A stretch of DNA of 64,000 bases from JAFGRR01 sp964563855 (GCA_964563855.1 CAZLYU010000014.1:1-64000); one strand, 5' to 3'. Positions 26,820-35,028 are shown, counted from the first letter of the stretch. The notes: generated by a model from the sequence alone, not told the origin. Numbers and translations: made by a program.

Positions 26820-27440
26820 GTGAAACTCGTCGCCGGGCTCGGCAATCCCGGCCGACAGTACGAGGGCTCGCGTCACAACGTGGGCTTCATGGTGCTCGAC
26901 CTGTTGAGTCGTCGATGGGATGTGGATTTGTCGCGTCATCACAGCCGCTTCGAGGGTGTGCTGGGCGAAGGCGGTTTTGCGGGCGAGCGGGTGCTGTTGC
27001 TGAAGCCCATGACGTTTATGAATCTCAGCGGGCGCAGCGTGAACAGCGTCGCTCGGTTTTACAAGCTGACGTTCGCGGATGTGTTGACGGTGTATGACGA
27101 TTTGGACCTCGAGTTGGGTGATGTGCGCGTGCGGGCCCGTGGCTCGGCGGGCGGACACCGCGGGATGTCGGACATCATCCGGCTCGCGGGCGGCGATCAG
27201 TTTCCGCGCGTGCGGGTTGGGATCGGGAAGTCGGCGCGTGCGGCGACGGTGTCGCACGTGCTTGGGCAGTTCGCTCCGTTCGAGCGTGAAGCGATCGATC
27301 ACGCCCTCGAGGTCGCGGCTGACGCCGTGGAATGCTGGGTGCGTGAAGGTGTGGACACGGCGATGAACCGAATCAATCGTCGCGCTGGCGGAGGTCAGCG
27401 TGGCTCGAAGCAGTCTGACAACGAAGGAGAGCGGTCTTGA
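26820..27440 (+). CDS. pth: peptidyl-tRNA hydrolase
   Basis: Pth releases peptides from prematurely dropped peptidyl-tRNA. The sequence shows the substrate Asn in GLGNPGRQY, the catalytic His in GSRHNVGF and the Asp in YDDLDLELG, with the GSAGGHRGM segment. The start is GTG at 26820 immediately after the bL25 stop. At 206 residues it is about 15 longer than E. coli Pth, with a basic Gly-containing C-terminal tail. Its stop overlaps the TTG start of rpsF, continuing the coupled operon. Confidence 0.96.
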   Translation: MKLVAGLGNPGRQYEGSRHNVGFMVLDLLSRRWDVDLSRHHSRFEGVLGEGGFAGERVLLLKPMTFMNLSGRSVNSVARFYKLTFADVLTVYDDLDLELGDVRVRARGSAGGHRGMSDIIRLAGGDQFPRVRVGIGKSARAATVSHVLGQFAPFEREAIDHALEVAADAVECWVREGVDTAMNRINRRAGGGQRGSKQSDNEGERS

Positions 27441-28221
27441 GACTCTACGAAGGCATGTTCCTGTTCGATACGACGGCCGCCCATGAGTGGTCGGCGGTCG
27501 AAGCGGAGGTGCGCCGCCTCATGGAGCGCATCGGCGCCGAGCCGCTCGTCTGCATCAAGTATGACGAGCGCCGCCTGGCGTACGAGATCAACAAGCGCAA
27601 GCGCGGCGTGTATGTTCTGACGTACTTCAACAGCGAGCCGGAGAAGATTGGTCAGCTCGAGCGGGACACACATCTCAGTGAGATGGTGTTGCGTTTGCTG
27701 GTGCTCAAGGCGGAGGAAGTGACGCCGGAGCGCATCAAAGAGCTGCAGGCTTTGCCGGCTGACCAGCCGCTGAGCCCGAGCGGTCCGGAGCGGGACGAGC
27801 GTGATCGCGGTCCGCGCGGGGATCGGGATGATCGCGGCGGGTATCGNNNNNNNNNNNNNNNNNNNNNNNNNNNNNNNNNNNNNNNNNNNNNNNNNNNNNN
27901 NNNNNNNNNNNNNNNNNNNNNNNNNNNNNNNNNNNNNNNNNNNNNNGGGATCGGGATGATCGCGGCGGGTATCGTGACCGTGACGATCGCGGTGGGTACC
28001 GCGGCGATCGTGGCGATCGCGACGACCGAGGTGGATACCGTGGCGATCGCGGTGATCGTGACGACCGTGGCGGATACCGTGGTGATCGCGATGATCGGGG
28101 CGGCCGTGGCGACCGAGGCGGCTTCCGGGGCGACCGCGATGATCGCGGCGATGGTCCGCGACGGGGTCGCGAAGAAGGCGGCGAAGCGCCGGTCGGCGCT
28201 GATCAGGGCGATCAGGACTAA
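27437..28221 (+). CDS. rpsF: ribosomal protein bS6 with long RDDRGGY-repeat tail, interrupted by assembly gap
   Basis: Residues 1 to about 100 are a normal bS6 fold (RLYEGMFLFD ... RRLAYEINKRKRGVYVLTYF) that pairs with bS18 on the 30S platform. A TTG start is supported by AAGGAG seven bases upstream and by the overlap with pth. The tail is a tandem array of units such as GDRDDRGGYR, broken by 100 N at 27847-27946. Beyond the gap the Arg/Asp/Gly frame resumes at 27949 and ends at TAA 28219-28221 after GADQGDQD. That frame is shifted relative to literal translation through the Ns, because the gap length is only a placeholder. A frame reading straight through to 28285 is an artefact. Confidence 0.88.
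27847..27946. other. 100-base assembly gap inside rpsF repeat
   Basis: Exactly 100 N, the usual placeholder for a gap of unknown size. The 28 bases before it (27819-27846) are identical to the 28 bases after it (27947-27974). Superimposing the two copies joins the bS6 frame without a shift, so the true gap may be zero or a whole number of repeat units. Confidence 0.99.
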
Positions 28222-28257
28222 GTTTGAGACGGCCGCCGGGCGGTCGGGAGCTTCACG

Positions 28258-28731
28258 ATGGCGAGCTTCAATCGGGTCATACTGATGGGCAACCTCACGC
28301 GTGATCCACGGCTGAGCTATACGCCGAACAACACGGCGGTGTGCGAGTTCGGGCTCGCGGTGAATCGTCGCTTTCGCGATCGAGACGGGAACCAGCGTGA
28401 CGAAGTGTGCTATGTCGACCTGTCGGCGTTTGGCCGCTCGGGCGAGACGATCAACCAGTACATGAGCAAGGGCCGCGCGATACTGGTTGAGGGGCGGCTG
28501 AAGTTTGATAGCTGGACGAGCCAGGAAGGCCAAAAGCGCAACAAGTTGAGCGTGGTCGTCGAGAACTTCACGTTCATCGGCGGTCGCGGCGAGGACGGCG
28601 GCGGCGGCGGAGGCGGCGGCGGCGAAAGGGGGAACTTCGAGCCGGCCGGCCGGTCGGCCGACGCATCGCCGCCAAGCGACTATGGCTCGCCGGATGATGG
28701 CCCGCCGCAGGATGACGATATTCCGTTCTGA
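28258..28731 (+). CDS. ssb: single-stranded DNA-binding protein
   Basis: SSB coats single-stranded DNA in replication and repair. This 157-residue protein has the OB fold at about 1-110 (NRVILMGNLTRDPRLSYTPNN, then VDLSAFGRSGETINQYMSKG), a Gly-rich linker encoded by a run of GGC/GGA codons near 28596-28624, and the acidic C-terminal tip DDDIPF that recruits partner proteins. Its place between rpsF and rpsR is the classical rpsF-ssb-rpsR order, which supports co-expression with ribosomal proteins. Confidence 0.97.
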   Translation: MASFNRVILMGNLTRDPRLSYTPNNTAVCEFGLAVNRRFRDRDGNQRDEVCYVDLSAFGRSGETINQYMSKGRAILVEGRLKFDSWTSQEGQKRNKLSVVVENFTFIGGRGEDGGGGGGGGGERGNFEPAGRSADASPPSDYGSPDDGPPQDDDIPF

Positions 28732-28791
28732 GACTGAGATGATCAGCGCCGACATCGATCGGGCGCGTGACGGCATAAGGAGTGCTTGAGC

Positions 28792-29052
28792 ATGTCGAGT
28801 TTGTTTTCGCAAGCCGCGAAGAAGCGTCGCAAGAAGCAACGTCGGGCGTTGCAGACGGCGAGTCGGCGCCTGTTTAGTGAGCGCGACAAGGAGTTTGACT
28901 ACAAGGAGATCGGCGAGCTGCAGCGCATGTTGACGGCGCACGGCAAGCTGTTTTCGCGGAAGCGCTCCGGCCTCAATGCTCGTGAGCAGCGCAGCGCGGC
29001 GACGGCGGTGAAGCGGGCGCGTTTTATGGCGTTGCTGCCGTACGTCGGGTAA
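28792..29052 (+). CDS. rpsR: ribosomal protein bS18
   Basis: This 86-residue small-subunit protein binds next to bS6. The basic N-terminus (KKRRKKQRR) is followed by the family core FDYKEIGELQRML, GKLFSRKRSGLNAREQR and AVKRARFMALLPYV. ATG at 28792 is chosen over an in-frame TTG at 28786 because AAGGAG at 28777-28782 is then nine bases away. It lacks the N-terminal Cys seen in zinc-binding bS18 forms. It lies between ssb and rplI in the operon. Confidence 0.95.
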   Translation: MSSLFSQAAKKRRKKQRRALQTASRRLFSERDKEFDYKEIGELQRMLTAHGKLFSRKRSGLNAREQRSAATAVKRARFMALLPYVG

Positions 29053-29075
29053 CGGCCGCTTTCTGGAGAATTGTG

Positions 29076-29633
29076 ATGCAGGTGCTACTGCTGTCTGACG
29101 TACGGAAGCTCGGTTACATCGGGGACATTGTCGAGGTGCGCACCGGTTACGCCCGCAACTACTTGCTGCCGCAGGGTCTGGCGACCGCGCCGACGCAAGA
29201 CAACATTGCGTCGATTCAGGAAGCGAAGAAGCACGCGGCGGCCGAGCGCGCGCAGCGCTTCGCCGCGTATGAGAATCTGGTAGAGCGGCTGGTGGGTGCG
29301 TCGGTGACGATTGAGGCGGCAGCGAATCCAGAGGGTACGCTGTACGGCTCGGTGACGGGGCGCGACATTGCGAAGGCATTGCAGGAGCAGGGCTTCGAAG
29401 TGTTGCCCGATCACGTGGTGCTGGAAGCCCCGATTCGCACGCTCGACAATCGCTCGGTGCGGCTCGAGTTCGCCGACCATATTCACACGGAAGTGAAAGT
29501 TTGGGTCGTGAGGGAGGGAGCCCTCGATGAGATCAACGAGTCCGAGAGTGACGAAGCCGACGGCGAACCCACCGCAGAAGTCGGGGCCGGAGACGCGGTC
29601 GACGGAGCGGGAGACATCGACGACGCCGAGTGA
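29076..29633 (+). CDS. rplI: ribosomal protein bL9
   Basis: This 23S rRNA-binding protein has the N-terminal globular domain (QVLLLSDVRKLGYIGDIVEVRTGYARNYLLPQGLA), a long connecting helix and the C-terminal domain (about 80-150). A further 35 acidic residues at the end are unusual for bL9 (about 150 residues in E. coli; 185 here). ATG at 29076 has GGAG seven bases upstream; the adjacent in-frame GTG at 29073 is an alternative. Its last 107 bases overlap the most upstream start of dnaB. Confidence 0.95.
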   Translation: MQVLLLSDVRKLGYIGDIVEVRTGYARNYLLPQGLATAPTQDNIASIQEAKKHAAAERAQRFAAYENLVERLVGASVTIEAAANPEGTLYGSVTGRDIAKALQEQGFEVLPDHVVLEAPIRTLDNRSVRLEFADHIHTEVKVWVVREGALDEINESESDEADGEPTAEVGAGDAVDGAGDIDDAE

Positions 29634-30981
29634 GTCGCGTCGTGACGTGAGCGCGCTGGTTGATCGGCTGCCGCCGCATGCGACGGCGGCGGAGCGGGCG
29701 TTGCTGGGCGCGATGCTAATTGACGAGTCGGCGATCGGCGAGGCGATCACGTTTCTGAAGCGATTCGGCGCGGAGATCTTCTTTCACGAACGGCATCGTC
29801 TGCTGTACGACGCGATCGTGCGGCAGTACGACGCGTCGCAGCCGCTGGATGCGGTGGTGTTGTATGACGCGTTGAAGCGTGAGGGGCGCCTGGAAGCGGT
29901 GGGCGGGGTGGAGTTTCTGGGCGAACTCGCGAGCAGCGTGCCGTCGGCGGCGCGGGTGCTGCAGTACGCGGAGATCGTGCGCGACAAGCACCTGTTGCGG
30001 CGATTGATCGGTACGACGCATCAAGTCACGGAGCTGGCGTTCAACGATCAGTTGCCGGTGAACGAGGTGCTCGACCAAGCGGAACGCAACATCTTTGAGG
30101 TGACCGAGCAGCGCATCTCGGGCGGCAGCTCAGAGCTGCACGCGCTGGTGCTCGAAGTGTTTCAGCAGATCGAGCAGCGTGACGGCGAGATACTGACTGG
30201 TGAGCCGAGCGGGCTGTTCGAGCTGGATGAGCTGACGTGCGGGTTTCAGCCGAGCGAGATGGTGATCATCGCGGCGCGGCCGTCGATGGGGAAGACGGCT
30301 ATTGGCCTGAACATGGCGGAGCACTTGTCGATTGTGGAGAAGCGGCCGGTGCTGTTTTTCTCGCTGGAGATGAGCAAGCAGCAGTTGGCGCAGCGCGTGT
30401 TGTGCAGCCGAGCGCGGGTGGACGCGCAGCGCTTGCGGCGGGGCATGATCGCGCGGGACGAGTTAGAGCGATTGCAGGTTGCGGCGGACGAAACGCGCGA
30501 TGCGCCGCTGCACGTGGATGACTCTTCGGACCTGTCGATTCTGGAAATGCGGGCTCGGGCGCGGATGGCGCATCGCAAGTATCGCTTTCGGGCGATTTTT
30601 GTCGACTATTTGCAACTGATGCGTGGGCCGCGGAGCGAGTCGCGGCAGGTTGAGGTCGCCGAGATCTCACGCGGACTGAAGGCGATGGCGAAGGAGCTGA
30701 ACCTGCCGATCATCGCGTTAGCGCAGCTCAACCGCGGTCCGGAAGACCGCAGCGGCAACCGGCCGCGGATGAGCGATTTGCGTGAGAGCGGGGCGATCGA
30801 GCAAGACGCCGACGTGATCATGTTGTTGCACCGTGAGTCGTATTATCGTCAGGACGTGGATGACAACACGGCGGAGTTGATTGTGGCGAAGCAGCGTAAT
30901 GGTCCGACCGGTGAGGTGAAGCTGCACTTCAATCGCCAGTGGACGCGTTTTGACAATCATCGTCCGGGCGAGTTTGGCTAG
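29527..30981 (+). CDS. dnaB: replicative DNA helicase DnaB
   Basis: DnaB is the hexameric helicase that unwinds DNA at the fork. It has the N-terminal helical domain (PPHATAAERALLGAMLID), the RecA-like motor with Walker A (ARPSMGKTA), H1a (FFSLEMSKQQL), Walker B (IFVDYLQLM) and the QLNRGPEDR...MSDLRESGAIEQDADV segment. The ATG at 29527 has a strong AGGGAG upstream but adds a low-complexity 40-residue extension that overlaps rplI in another frame. The GTG at 29647, 14 bases after the rplI stop, would begin right before the conserved domain and is a real alternative. No intein is present. Confidence 0.94.
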   Translation: MRSTSPRVTKPTANPPQKSGPETRSTERETSTTPSESRRDVSALVDRLPPHATAAERALLGAMLIDESAIGEAITFLKRFGAEIFFHERHRLLYDAIVRQYDASQPLDAVVLYDALKREGRLEAVGGVEFLGELASSVPSAARVLQYAEIVRDKHLLRRLIGTTHQVTELAFNDQLPVNEVLDQAERNIFEVTEQRISGGSSELHALVLEVFQQIEQRDGEILTGEPSGLFELDELTCGFQPSEMVIIAARPSMGKTAIGLNMAEHLSIVEKRPVLFFSLEMSKQQLAQRVLCSRARVDAQRLRRGMIARDELERLQVAADETRDAPLHVDDSSDLSILEMRARARMAHRKYRFRAIFVDYLQLMRGPRSESRQVEVAEISRGLKAMAKELNLPIIALAQLNRGPEDRSGNRPRMSDLRESGAIEQDADVIMLLHRESYYRQDVDDNTAELIVAKQRNGPTGEVKLHFNRQWTRFDNHRPGEFG

Positions 30982-30995
30982 CCGGGTGAGTGAGC

Positions 30996-31529
30996 ATGGC
31001 GTACGACATCGAATGTCTGACTCCACCGATTGGCCAAGCTGACCTGGCGGCCCTGGGCGCGTTGCTGAGCGATGCGGTCGCTGCGGGGGCGGCGGTGAGC
31101 TTCCTCGCCCCGCTGACGAGGGCCGACGCGGAGGCGTGGTGGCGCGACAACCTGCGAGACGCCGACGGAACGACGCTGTTGGTGGTGCGTGAGGGGGATT
31201 TGATTGTGGGCGGTGTCCAACTTCAGTCGGCTTGGGCGCCGAACCAGCCGCATCGGGCTGAGATTAGCAAGCTGCTGGTTCGTGGGAGCAGTCAACGTGC
31301 GGGGATCGGCGCCGCGCTGATGCAAGCTGCTGAACGCGCGGCGCGTGAGGCGGGATATCGTTTGCTTACACTCGACGCCAAGCGCGGCGGCCCGGCCGAG
31401 CGCCTGTATCGGCGTTTGGGTTGGACGGAAGCGGGGGTGATCCCGGACTTCGCGTTGGATCCGGACGGCGTCACCTGGCACGACGCGGTGTTCTTCTATA
31501 AGGCGCTTGGCGGGCGGGATGGGGTGTAG
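30996..31529 (+). CDS. GNAT-family N-acetyltransferase
   Basis: This 177-residue acetyl-CoA-dependent transferase carries the pyrophosphate-binding motif A as QRAGIGAALM (Q-x-x-G-x-G/A), preceded by the beta4 strand AEISKLLV and followed by the RLYRRLGWTEAG motif B region typical of small-molecule acetyltransferases. A VSFLAPLTRADAEAWW segment near the N-terminus is common to the family branch. Start ATG 30996 follows GGTGAG; an in-frame GTG lies six bases upstream. It is 14 bases after dnaB and may be the last gene of that operon. Substrate unknown. Confidence 0.85.
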   Translation: MAYDIECLTPPIGQADLAALGALLSDAVAAGAAVSFLAPLTRADAEAWWRDNLRDADGTTLLVVREGDLIVGGVQLQSAWAPNQPHRAEISKLLVRGSSQRAGIGAALMQAAERAAREAGYRLLTLDAKRGGPAERLYRRLGWTEAGVIPDFALDPDGVTWHDAVFFYKALGGRDGV

Positions 31530-31555
31530 CGCCGGGGGTTCGCAGCGAGCGCGTG

Positions 31556-32437
31556 CTACTCGACGTTCTGGACCTGCTCTTTGACCCGATCGATCGCGCT
31601 CTTGATGTCGACGATGCGGCGAGTGATTTCCGCGTCTCCCGACTTGCTGCCGATGGTGTTTGCTTCGCGGAGCATCTCCTGGGCGATGAAATCGAGCTTG
31701 CGACCCGCCGCGTCTTGGCCGCGCATCGCGTCGCGAAACTGCGTAATGTGGCCGCGGAGCCGCTGGATTTCTTCGCTGATGTCGCTGCGGTCGGCATAGA
31801 CGGCGACCTCGCGCACCAAGTCGTCTTGGGCCAGTTCGACGCTGGATTCGGTGAGCAGGCGCTTGATGCGTTCGTGCAGTCGTGAGCGATACTCGTCGAC
31901 CACGAGGGGAGCGCGATCGCGCACATGATCAATGGCGGCGCTCATCAGGTTGAGGTTGGCTTCCAAATCGGCAGCGAGTGCGGCGCCTTCGACGGCGCGC
32001 ATTTCGCGTAGCGCGTGCAGGGCAGTCTTCGTCAATTGCTCGACAACCCGCCATGCCGCCTGCCGCTGATCGTCGCTCATTTCACGGGGCTGCATGACGC
32101 CGGGCAGCAGTGCGAGATTGGCCGCGTCGACGCGCACGAAGTCATGTTTGGCGACCATGGAGGCCAACTGTTCGCAATAGCGGCTGAGCACGGCGACGTT
32201 GATTTCGGCGGCCGCGTCGGGACTCATGTCGCGAAGCGAGAGGCGATAGTTGACCGAGCCGCGGACGAGCTGCTGACGAATGAGGCGTTCGATCTCGTTC
32301 TCGAACTGGGCAAGTTCTTCGGGCAGACGGATGCTGCATTTGAGGTAGCGGTTGTTGACCGCACGAATCTCGACGCGGAACTCGTTCTGGTTGCTCTCGG
32401 CGTGCGCTTCGCCGAAGCCGGTCATCGAACGCATCAT
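31556..32437 (-). CDS. yicC: YicC-family endoribonuclease
   Basis: This 293-residue protein matches the YicC family throughout: N-terminal MRSMTGFGEA, EIRAVNNRYLKCSIRLPEEL, the VRGSVNYRLSL strand, and the C-terminal SDISEEIQRLRGHITQF ... GRKLDFIAQEMLREANTIGSKS block. Family members are hexameric endoribonucleases (E. coli YicC acts on small RNAs). It is the third gene of the minus-strand tpiA-secG-yicC group. Two adjacent Met codons leave a one-codon start ambiguity. Confidence 0.95.
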   Translation of the reverse strand: MMRSMTGFGEAHAESNQNEFRVEIRAVNNRYLKCSIRLPEELAQFENEIERLIRQQLVRGSVNYRLSLRDMSPDAAAEINVAVLSRYCEQLASMVAKHDFVRVDAANLALLPGVMQPREMSDDQRQAAWRVVEQLTKTALHALREMRAVEGAALAADLEANLNLMSAAIDHVRDRAPLVVDEYRSRLHERIKRLLTESSVELAQDDLVREVAVYADRSDISEEIQRLRGHITQFRDAMRGQDAAGRKLDFIAQEMLREANTIGSKSGDAEITRRIVDIKSAIDRVKEQVQNVE

Positions 32438-32482
32438 GGGCGCGTTCCTCCCAATGCGAGCCTGGTCGGGCTCGTGCGTGGG

Positions 32483-33028
32483 CTATTCGCCGCTCGACTC
32501 GTTCGCGGGCGCGGCGGCGGCGTCACCGTCGGCGGGCGCCGGCGCCTGTGCTGCGTCGGGGGTTTCCGGCGTTTGGTTCGCGGCGGGATCGTCTGCCGGC
32601 GGTGTGACGGGCGCAGGCGTGGCCGCGGGTGTAGTTGGGGCCGGAACGGGGGTGACCTGAATCGCTTGCGGGACGTCACCGGCTTCGACTGGGGTCGCCT
32701 GGATGGGCTGCGGCGTCGCTGGCGGGGTTGGGGCGGCGCCGGTCGGCGCGACCGTGGGCGTCTGACCGACGGCCGGGGCGGGCGGGCGAAAGACGAAGTT
32801 CAGCGAGACGGCGAACATGAGGAACAAGACGGCCATGCCGACGGTGATCCAGGTGAGTACGTCGCCGGTCTTCGAGCCGAAGGCCGCGCTGGTGCCGCCG
32901 GCTCCGCCGAAGGCGCCGGCGAGTCCGACGCCCTTCCCGCGCTGCAGCAGAATCACGAGGATGAGCAGCAAGCACAGAAACGCGAAGAAGACCGCGAGAA
33001 TGGGGTGATACCAAGCCGCCAGAACCAT
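32483..33028 (-). CDS. secG: preprotein translocase subunit SecG with long Pro/Ala-rich tail
   Basis: SecG is a small partner of SecYE that eases the SecA cycle. Two membrane helices are visible (about 9-27 and 58-78) around the conserved loop LLQRGKGVGLAGAFGGAGGTSAAFGSKTGD. Instead of stopping near residue 80-110 the protein continues for about 95 residues of Pro/Ala/Thr-rich, acidic low-complexity sequence, likely periplasmic. It lies 59 bases after tpiA on the same strand, a gene pair conserved in many bacteria. Confidence 0.93.
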   Translation of the reverse strand: MVLAAWYHPILAVFFAFLCLLLILVILLQRGKGVGLAGAFGGAGGTSAAFGSKTGDVLTWITVGMAVLFLMFAVSLNFVFRPPAPAVGQTPTVAPTGAAPTPPATPQPIQATPVEAGDVPQAIQVTPVPAPTTPAATPAPVTPPADDPAANQTPETPDAAQAPAPADGDAAAAPANESSGE

Positions 33029-33087
33029 GAAGCTGAACCTCTGCAGGGCGAAACCACGACGCGAGCAAGTCCCGCAGAATAGCGAAT

Positions 33088-33858
33088 CTACGCGTGTGAG
33101 GCTACGGCCGCCTCGGCGATCGCCAAGAACGAATCGGCTTTCAGGCTGGCGCCGCCGATCAGTCCGCCGTCGACGTCCGGTTTTTGGAAGATGCCGGCGG
33201 CGTTGTCGGGCTTGACGCTGCCGCCGTAGAGCAGGCGGATCTGGTCGGCGGTGTCAGCGAAGCGTTGGCGCAACTCGGCGCGGATGTGGGCGTGGGCCTC
33301 CTGGGCCTGCTCGGGCGTGGCGACTTCACCGGTGCCGATCGCCCAGACGGGCTCATAGGCGATGACGACGTGACTGGCTTGTTCGGTGGTGACGGCGACG
33401 AGGTCGGCCTGGACCTGATAGGTGAGCACGTCGAGCGTGCGGTTGTCTTTGCGCTCGGCGAGCGTCTCGCCGACGCAGAGAATGGGGGTCAGGCCGGCGC
33501 CGAGCGCAGCGCGGACCTTGCGATTTATCATTGCGTCGTCTTCGAGATGCCCGATGGTGTGTCGGCGCTCACTGTGCCCGAGAATGACGTATGCGACGCC
33601 GCAATCGGCGAGCATTCCGGCGGAGATCTCGCCGGTGAAGGCGCCCTTGGCTTCGAAGTAGCAGTCTTGAGCGCCGGCCTGCACGGGCGACCCTTCGAGG
33701 GCGGACAAGACGTCGGTCAGATAGACGAAGGGCGGACAGACCGCGACGCCGCATTGGTCGGCGGCGGGTGCGTTTTGCGCGATGGCGCGGGCGAGTTGTC
33801 CCGCTTCGGCGCGGTTGGTGTGCATTTTCCAGTTACCAGCGACGATGGGGGTGCGCAT
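33088..33858 (-). CDS. tpiA: triose-phosphate isomerase
   Basis: This glycolytic enzyme interconverts DHAP and glyceraldehyde 3-phosphate. The 256-residue TIM barrel has the catalytic Lys (AGNWKMH), His (ILGHSERR), the catalytic Glu (IAYEPVWAIGTG) with loop 6, and the phosphate-binding GGSVKPDNA and DGGLIGGASL segments. The ATG at 33858 gives the family-typical N-terminus RTPIVAGNWKM; longer in-frame readings add unrelated sequence. First gene of the tpiA-secG-yicC group, divergent from the 3D-domain gene. Confidence 0.97.
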   Translation of the reverse strand: MRTPIVAGNWKMHTNRAEAGQLARAIAQNAPAADQCGVAVCPPFVYLTDVLSALEGSPVQAGAQDCYFEAKGAFTGEISAGMLADCGVAYVILGHSERRHTIGHLEDDAMINRKVRAALGAGLTPILCVGETLAERKDNRTLDVLTYQVQADLVAVTTEQASHVVIAYEPVWAIGTGEVATPEQAQEAHAHIRAELRQRFADTADQIRLLYGGSVKPDNAAGIFQKPDVDGGLIGGASLKADSFLAIAEAAVASHA

Positions 33859-33999
33859 GTTTTCGTGCCGCCTGTTGCAGGGGGTTGATTGAGCTGCTCT
33901 TTCCGGACGGTGGGATTGTGGACGACGTCGGCGTGGCGTCAAGCGGCGGAAAGGCCCGATAAGTAGAAGGCAGCGTCGCGAGGACTTTTGTTGCCAATT

Positions 34000-34050
34000 T
34001 TGACAGCCATGGACTACCATCCGGGACTATGGGCGACGCCGCACGGCGTC
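34000..34050 (+). promoter_or_regulatory. promoter-like site and palindrome before the 3D-domain gene
   Basis: A perfect TTGACA (34000-34005) is followed after 19 bases by GACTAT (34025-34030), a weak -10. Immediately downstream is the inverted repeat GACGCCG-CA-CGGCGTC (34035-34050), which could be an operator or a leader hairpin. It lies 60 bases before the start of the exported 3D-domain gene. Confidence 0.4.
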
Positions 34051-34111
34051 CATGAACGCGCGGGCTATCAGGGATCGTGCGTTTGCGACCAATAACTAGC
34101 GGAGAGTGACC

Positions 34112-34687
34112 ATGCTTCGGGCGAAGCTCGCGCTTGCGCTGACGACATGCACGCTCGTGTTCACGGCGCTGTCAAACGAGGGGAACAATCCGGCTGAACA
34201 GCTGACATCGGTTGCGATGGCGAGCGAGGCTGTGCCTGAAGTCGCGTCGGTCACGGCTGCGGAGGCGATCGCGATGCTGCCTCCGGTGCGCTCGGCGGCG
34301 ACCTCGGTGAGCGCCTCGGCGCCGGAGCGGGTGGTGGCGGCGGAGCGAGAGCAGTTTGTTCCAGAGGTCGACGATGAGGCCACGCCGACGCGTGACGGCG
34401 AGCGTCGCGTTTTGCGTCGCATCTGCCGGGTGACGGCGTATTGTGACCGAGGCACAACGGCGTCAGGGGTGCAGTCGGGTGTTGGTCAGTGTGCCGCCCC
34501 GGGGGACATTCCGTTCGGCTCCACGATCTATATCCCGGCGCTCGACAAGCGGGTGCGTGTAACGGATCGAACGCACGAACGATTTCGGCGCAGCACGGTC
34601 GACATTTTCATGCCGTCGTGCGATGCGTGCATCACGTTCGGCGTGCACTTCCTGGAAGTGGAGATCGAGCTGCCGCGCGGGGCGTAG
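34112..34687 (+). CDS. exported 3D (Asp-Asp-Asp) domain protein
   Basis: This 191-residue protein has a signal-like N-terminus (LRAKLALALTTCTLVFTALS), a low-complexity spacer (about 25-105) and a C-terminal 3D domain (about 110-190). The domain runs VTAYCDRGTTASGVQSGVGQ, IPFGSTIYIPALDKRVRVTD, STVDIFMPSCDACITFG and LEVEI, with the three Asp that define the fold. The fold is the double-psi barrel of lytic transglycosylases such as MltA and of YuiC/Rpf-like enzymes, so peptidoglycan cleavage is plausible. Five Cys in the domain could form disulphides. ATG 34112 has GGAG seven bases upstream. Confidence 0.82.
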   Translation: MLRAKLALALTTCTLVFTALSNEGNNPAEQLTSVAMASEAVPEVASVTAAEAIAMLPPVRSAATSVSASAPERVVAAEREQFVPEVDDEATPTRDGERRVLRRICRVTAYCDRGTTASGVQSGVGQCAAPGDIPFGSTIYIPALDKRVRVTDRTHERFRRSTVDIFMPSCDACITFGVHFLEVEIELPRGA

Positions 34688-34692
34688 CCGCG

Positions 34693-35028
34693 TTACTCGC
34701 CCAAGCCGCGGCGGGCGGCCGTGATAAGGGCGTTGAGGGTCTTGAGCTCGCTCGTGATCTGCTCGATGGCGTGATCTTCGGCATGCTGCTCGACCTGCGC
34801 ACAGATGGCGCTGATGGGCGGATAGCCGTAGGAGCCGCCGGCGCCCTTGAGCTGGTGGGCGAATCGTCGGAGTTGCTCCCAATCCTGCGCTTCGGCGGCC
34901 TGCTGAATCGCGGCGAAGCGTTGCGGAAGCTGTTCGACAAATTCAACGACGATGTCGCGGAGGTCGGCGTCTTCCTGCAGCAGGGTCGATTCGATGGGCT
35001 GCACGGCGTTTGCGGCGGCGTCTGACAT
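34693..35028 (-). CDS. stand-alone Hpt phosphotransfer protein
   Basis: This 111-residue all-helical protein carries the histidine phosphotransfer motif AHQLKGAGGSYGYPPI, with the phospho-accepting His followed by the conserved Lys-Gly. The rest fits a four-helix bundle (DLRDIVVEFVEQLPQRFAAIQQA, ISAICAQVEQHAED, LKTLNALITAARRG). It should shuttle phosphate between a hybrid kinase and a response regulator; neither is encoded in the window. ATG 35028 is preceded by GAGGA. It converges with the 3D-domain gene, four bases apart. Confidence 0.86.
   Translation of the reverse strand: MSDAAANAVQPIESTLLQEDADLRDIVVEFVEQLPQRFAAIQQAAEAQDWEQLRRFAHQLKGAGGSYGYPPISAICAQVEQHAEDHAIEQITSELKTLNALITAARRGLGE

Noticed and set aside
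28222..28285. Extension of the bS6 frame to 28285
   Set aside because: It exists only because 100 N shift the frame; the Arg/Asp/Gly frame ends at 28221.
28596..28624. Run of GGC/GGA triplets as a microsatellite or assembly error
   Set aside because: It stays in frame and encodes the Gly linker expected between the SSB OB fold and its acidic tip.
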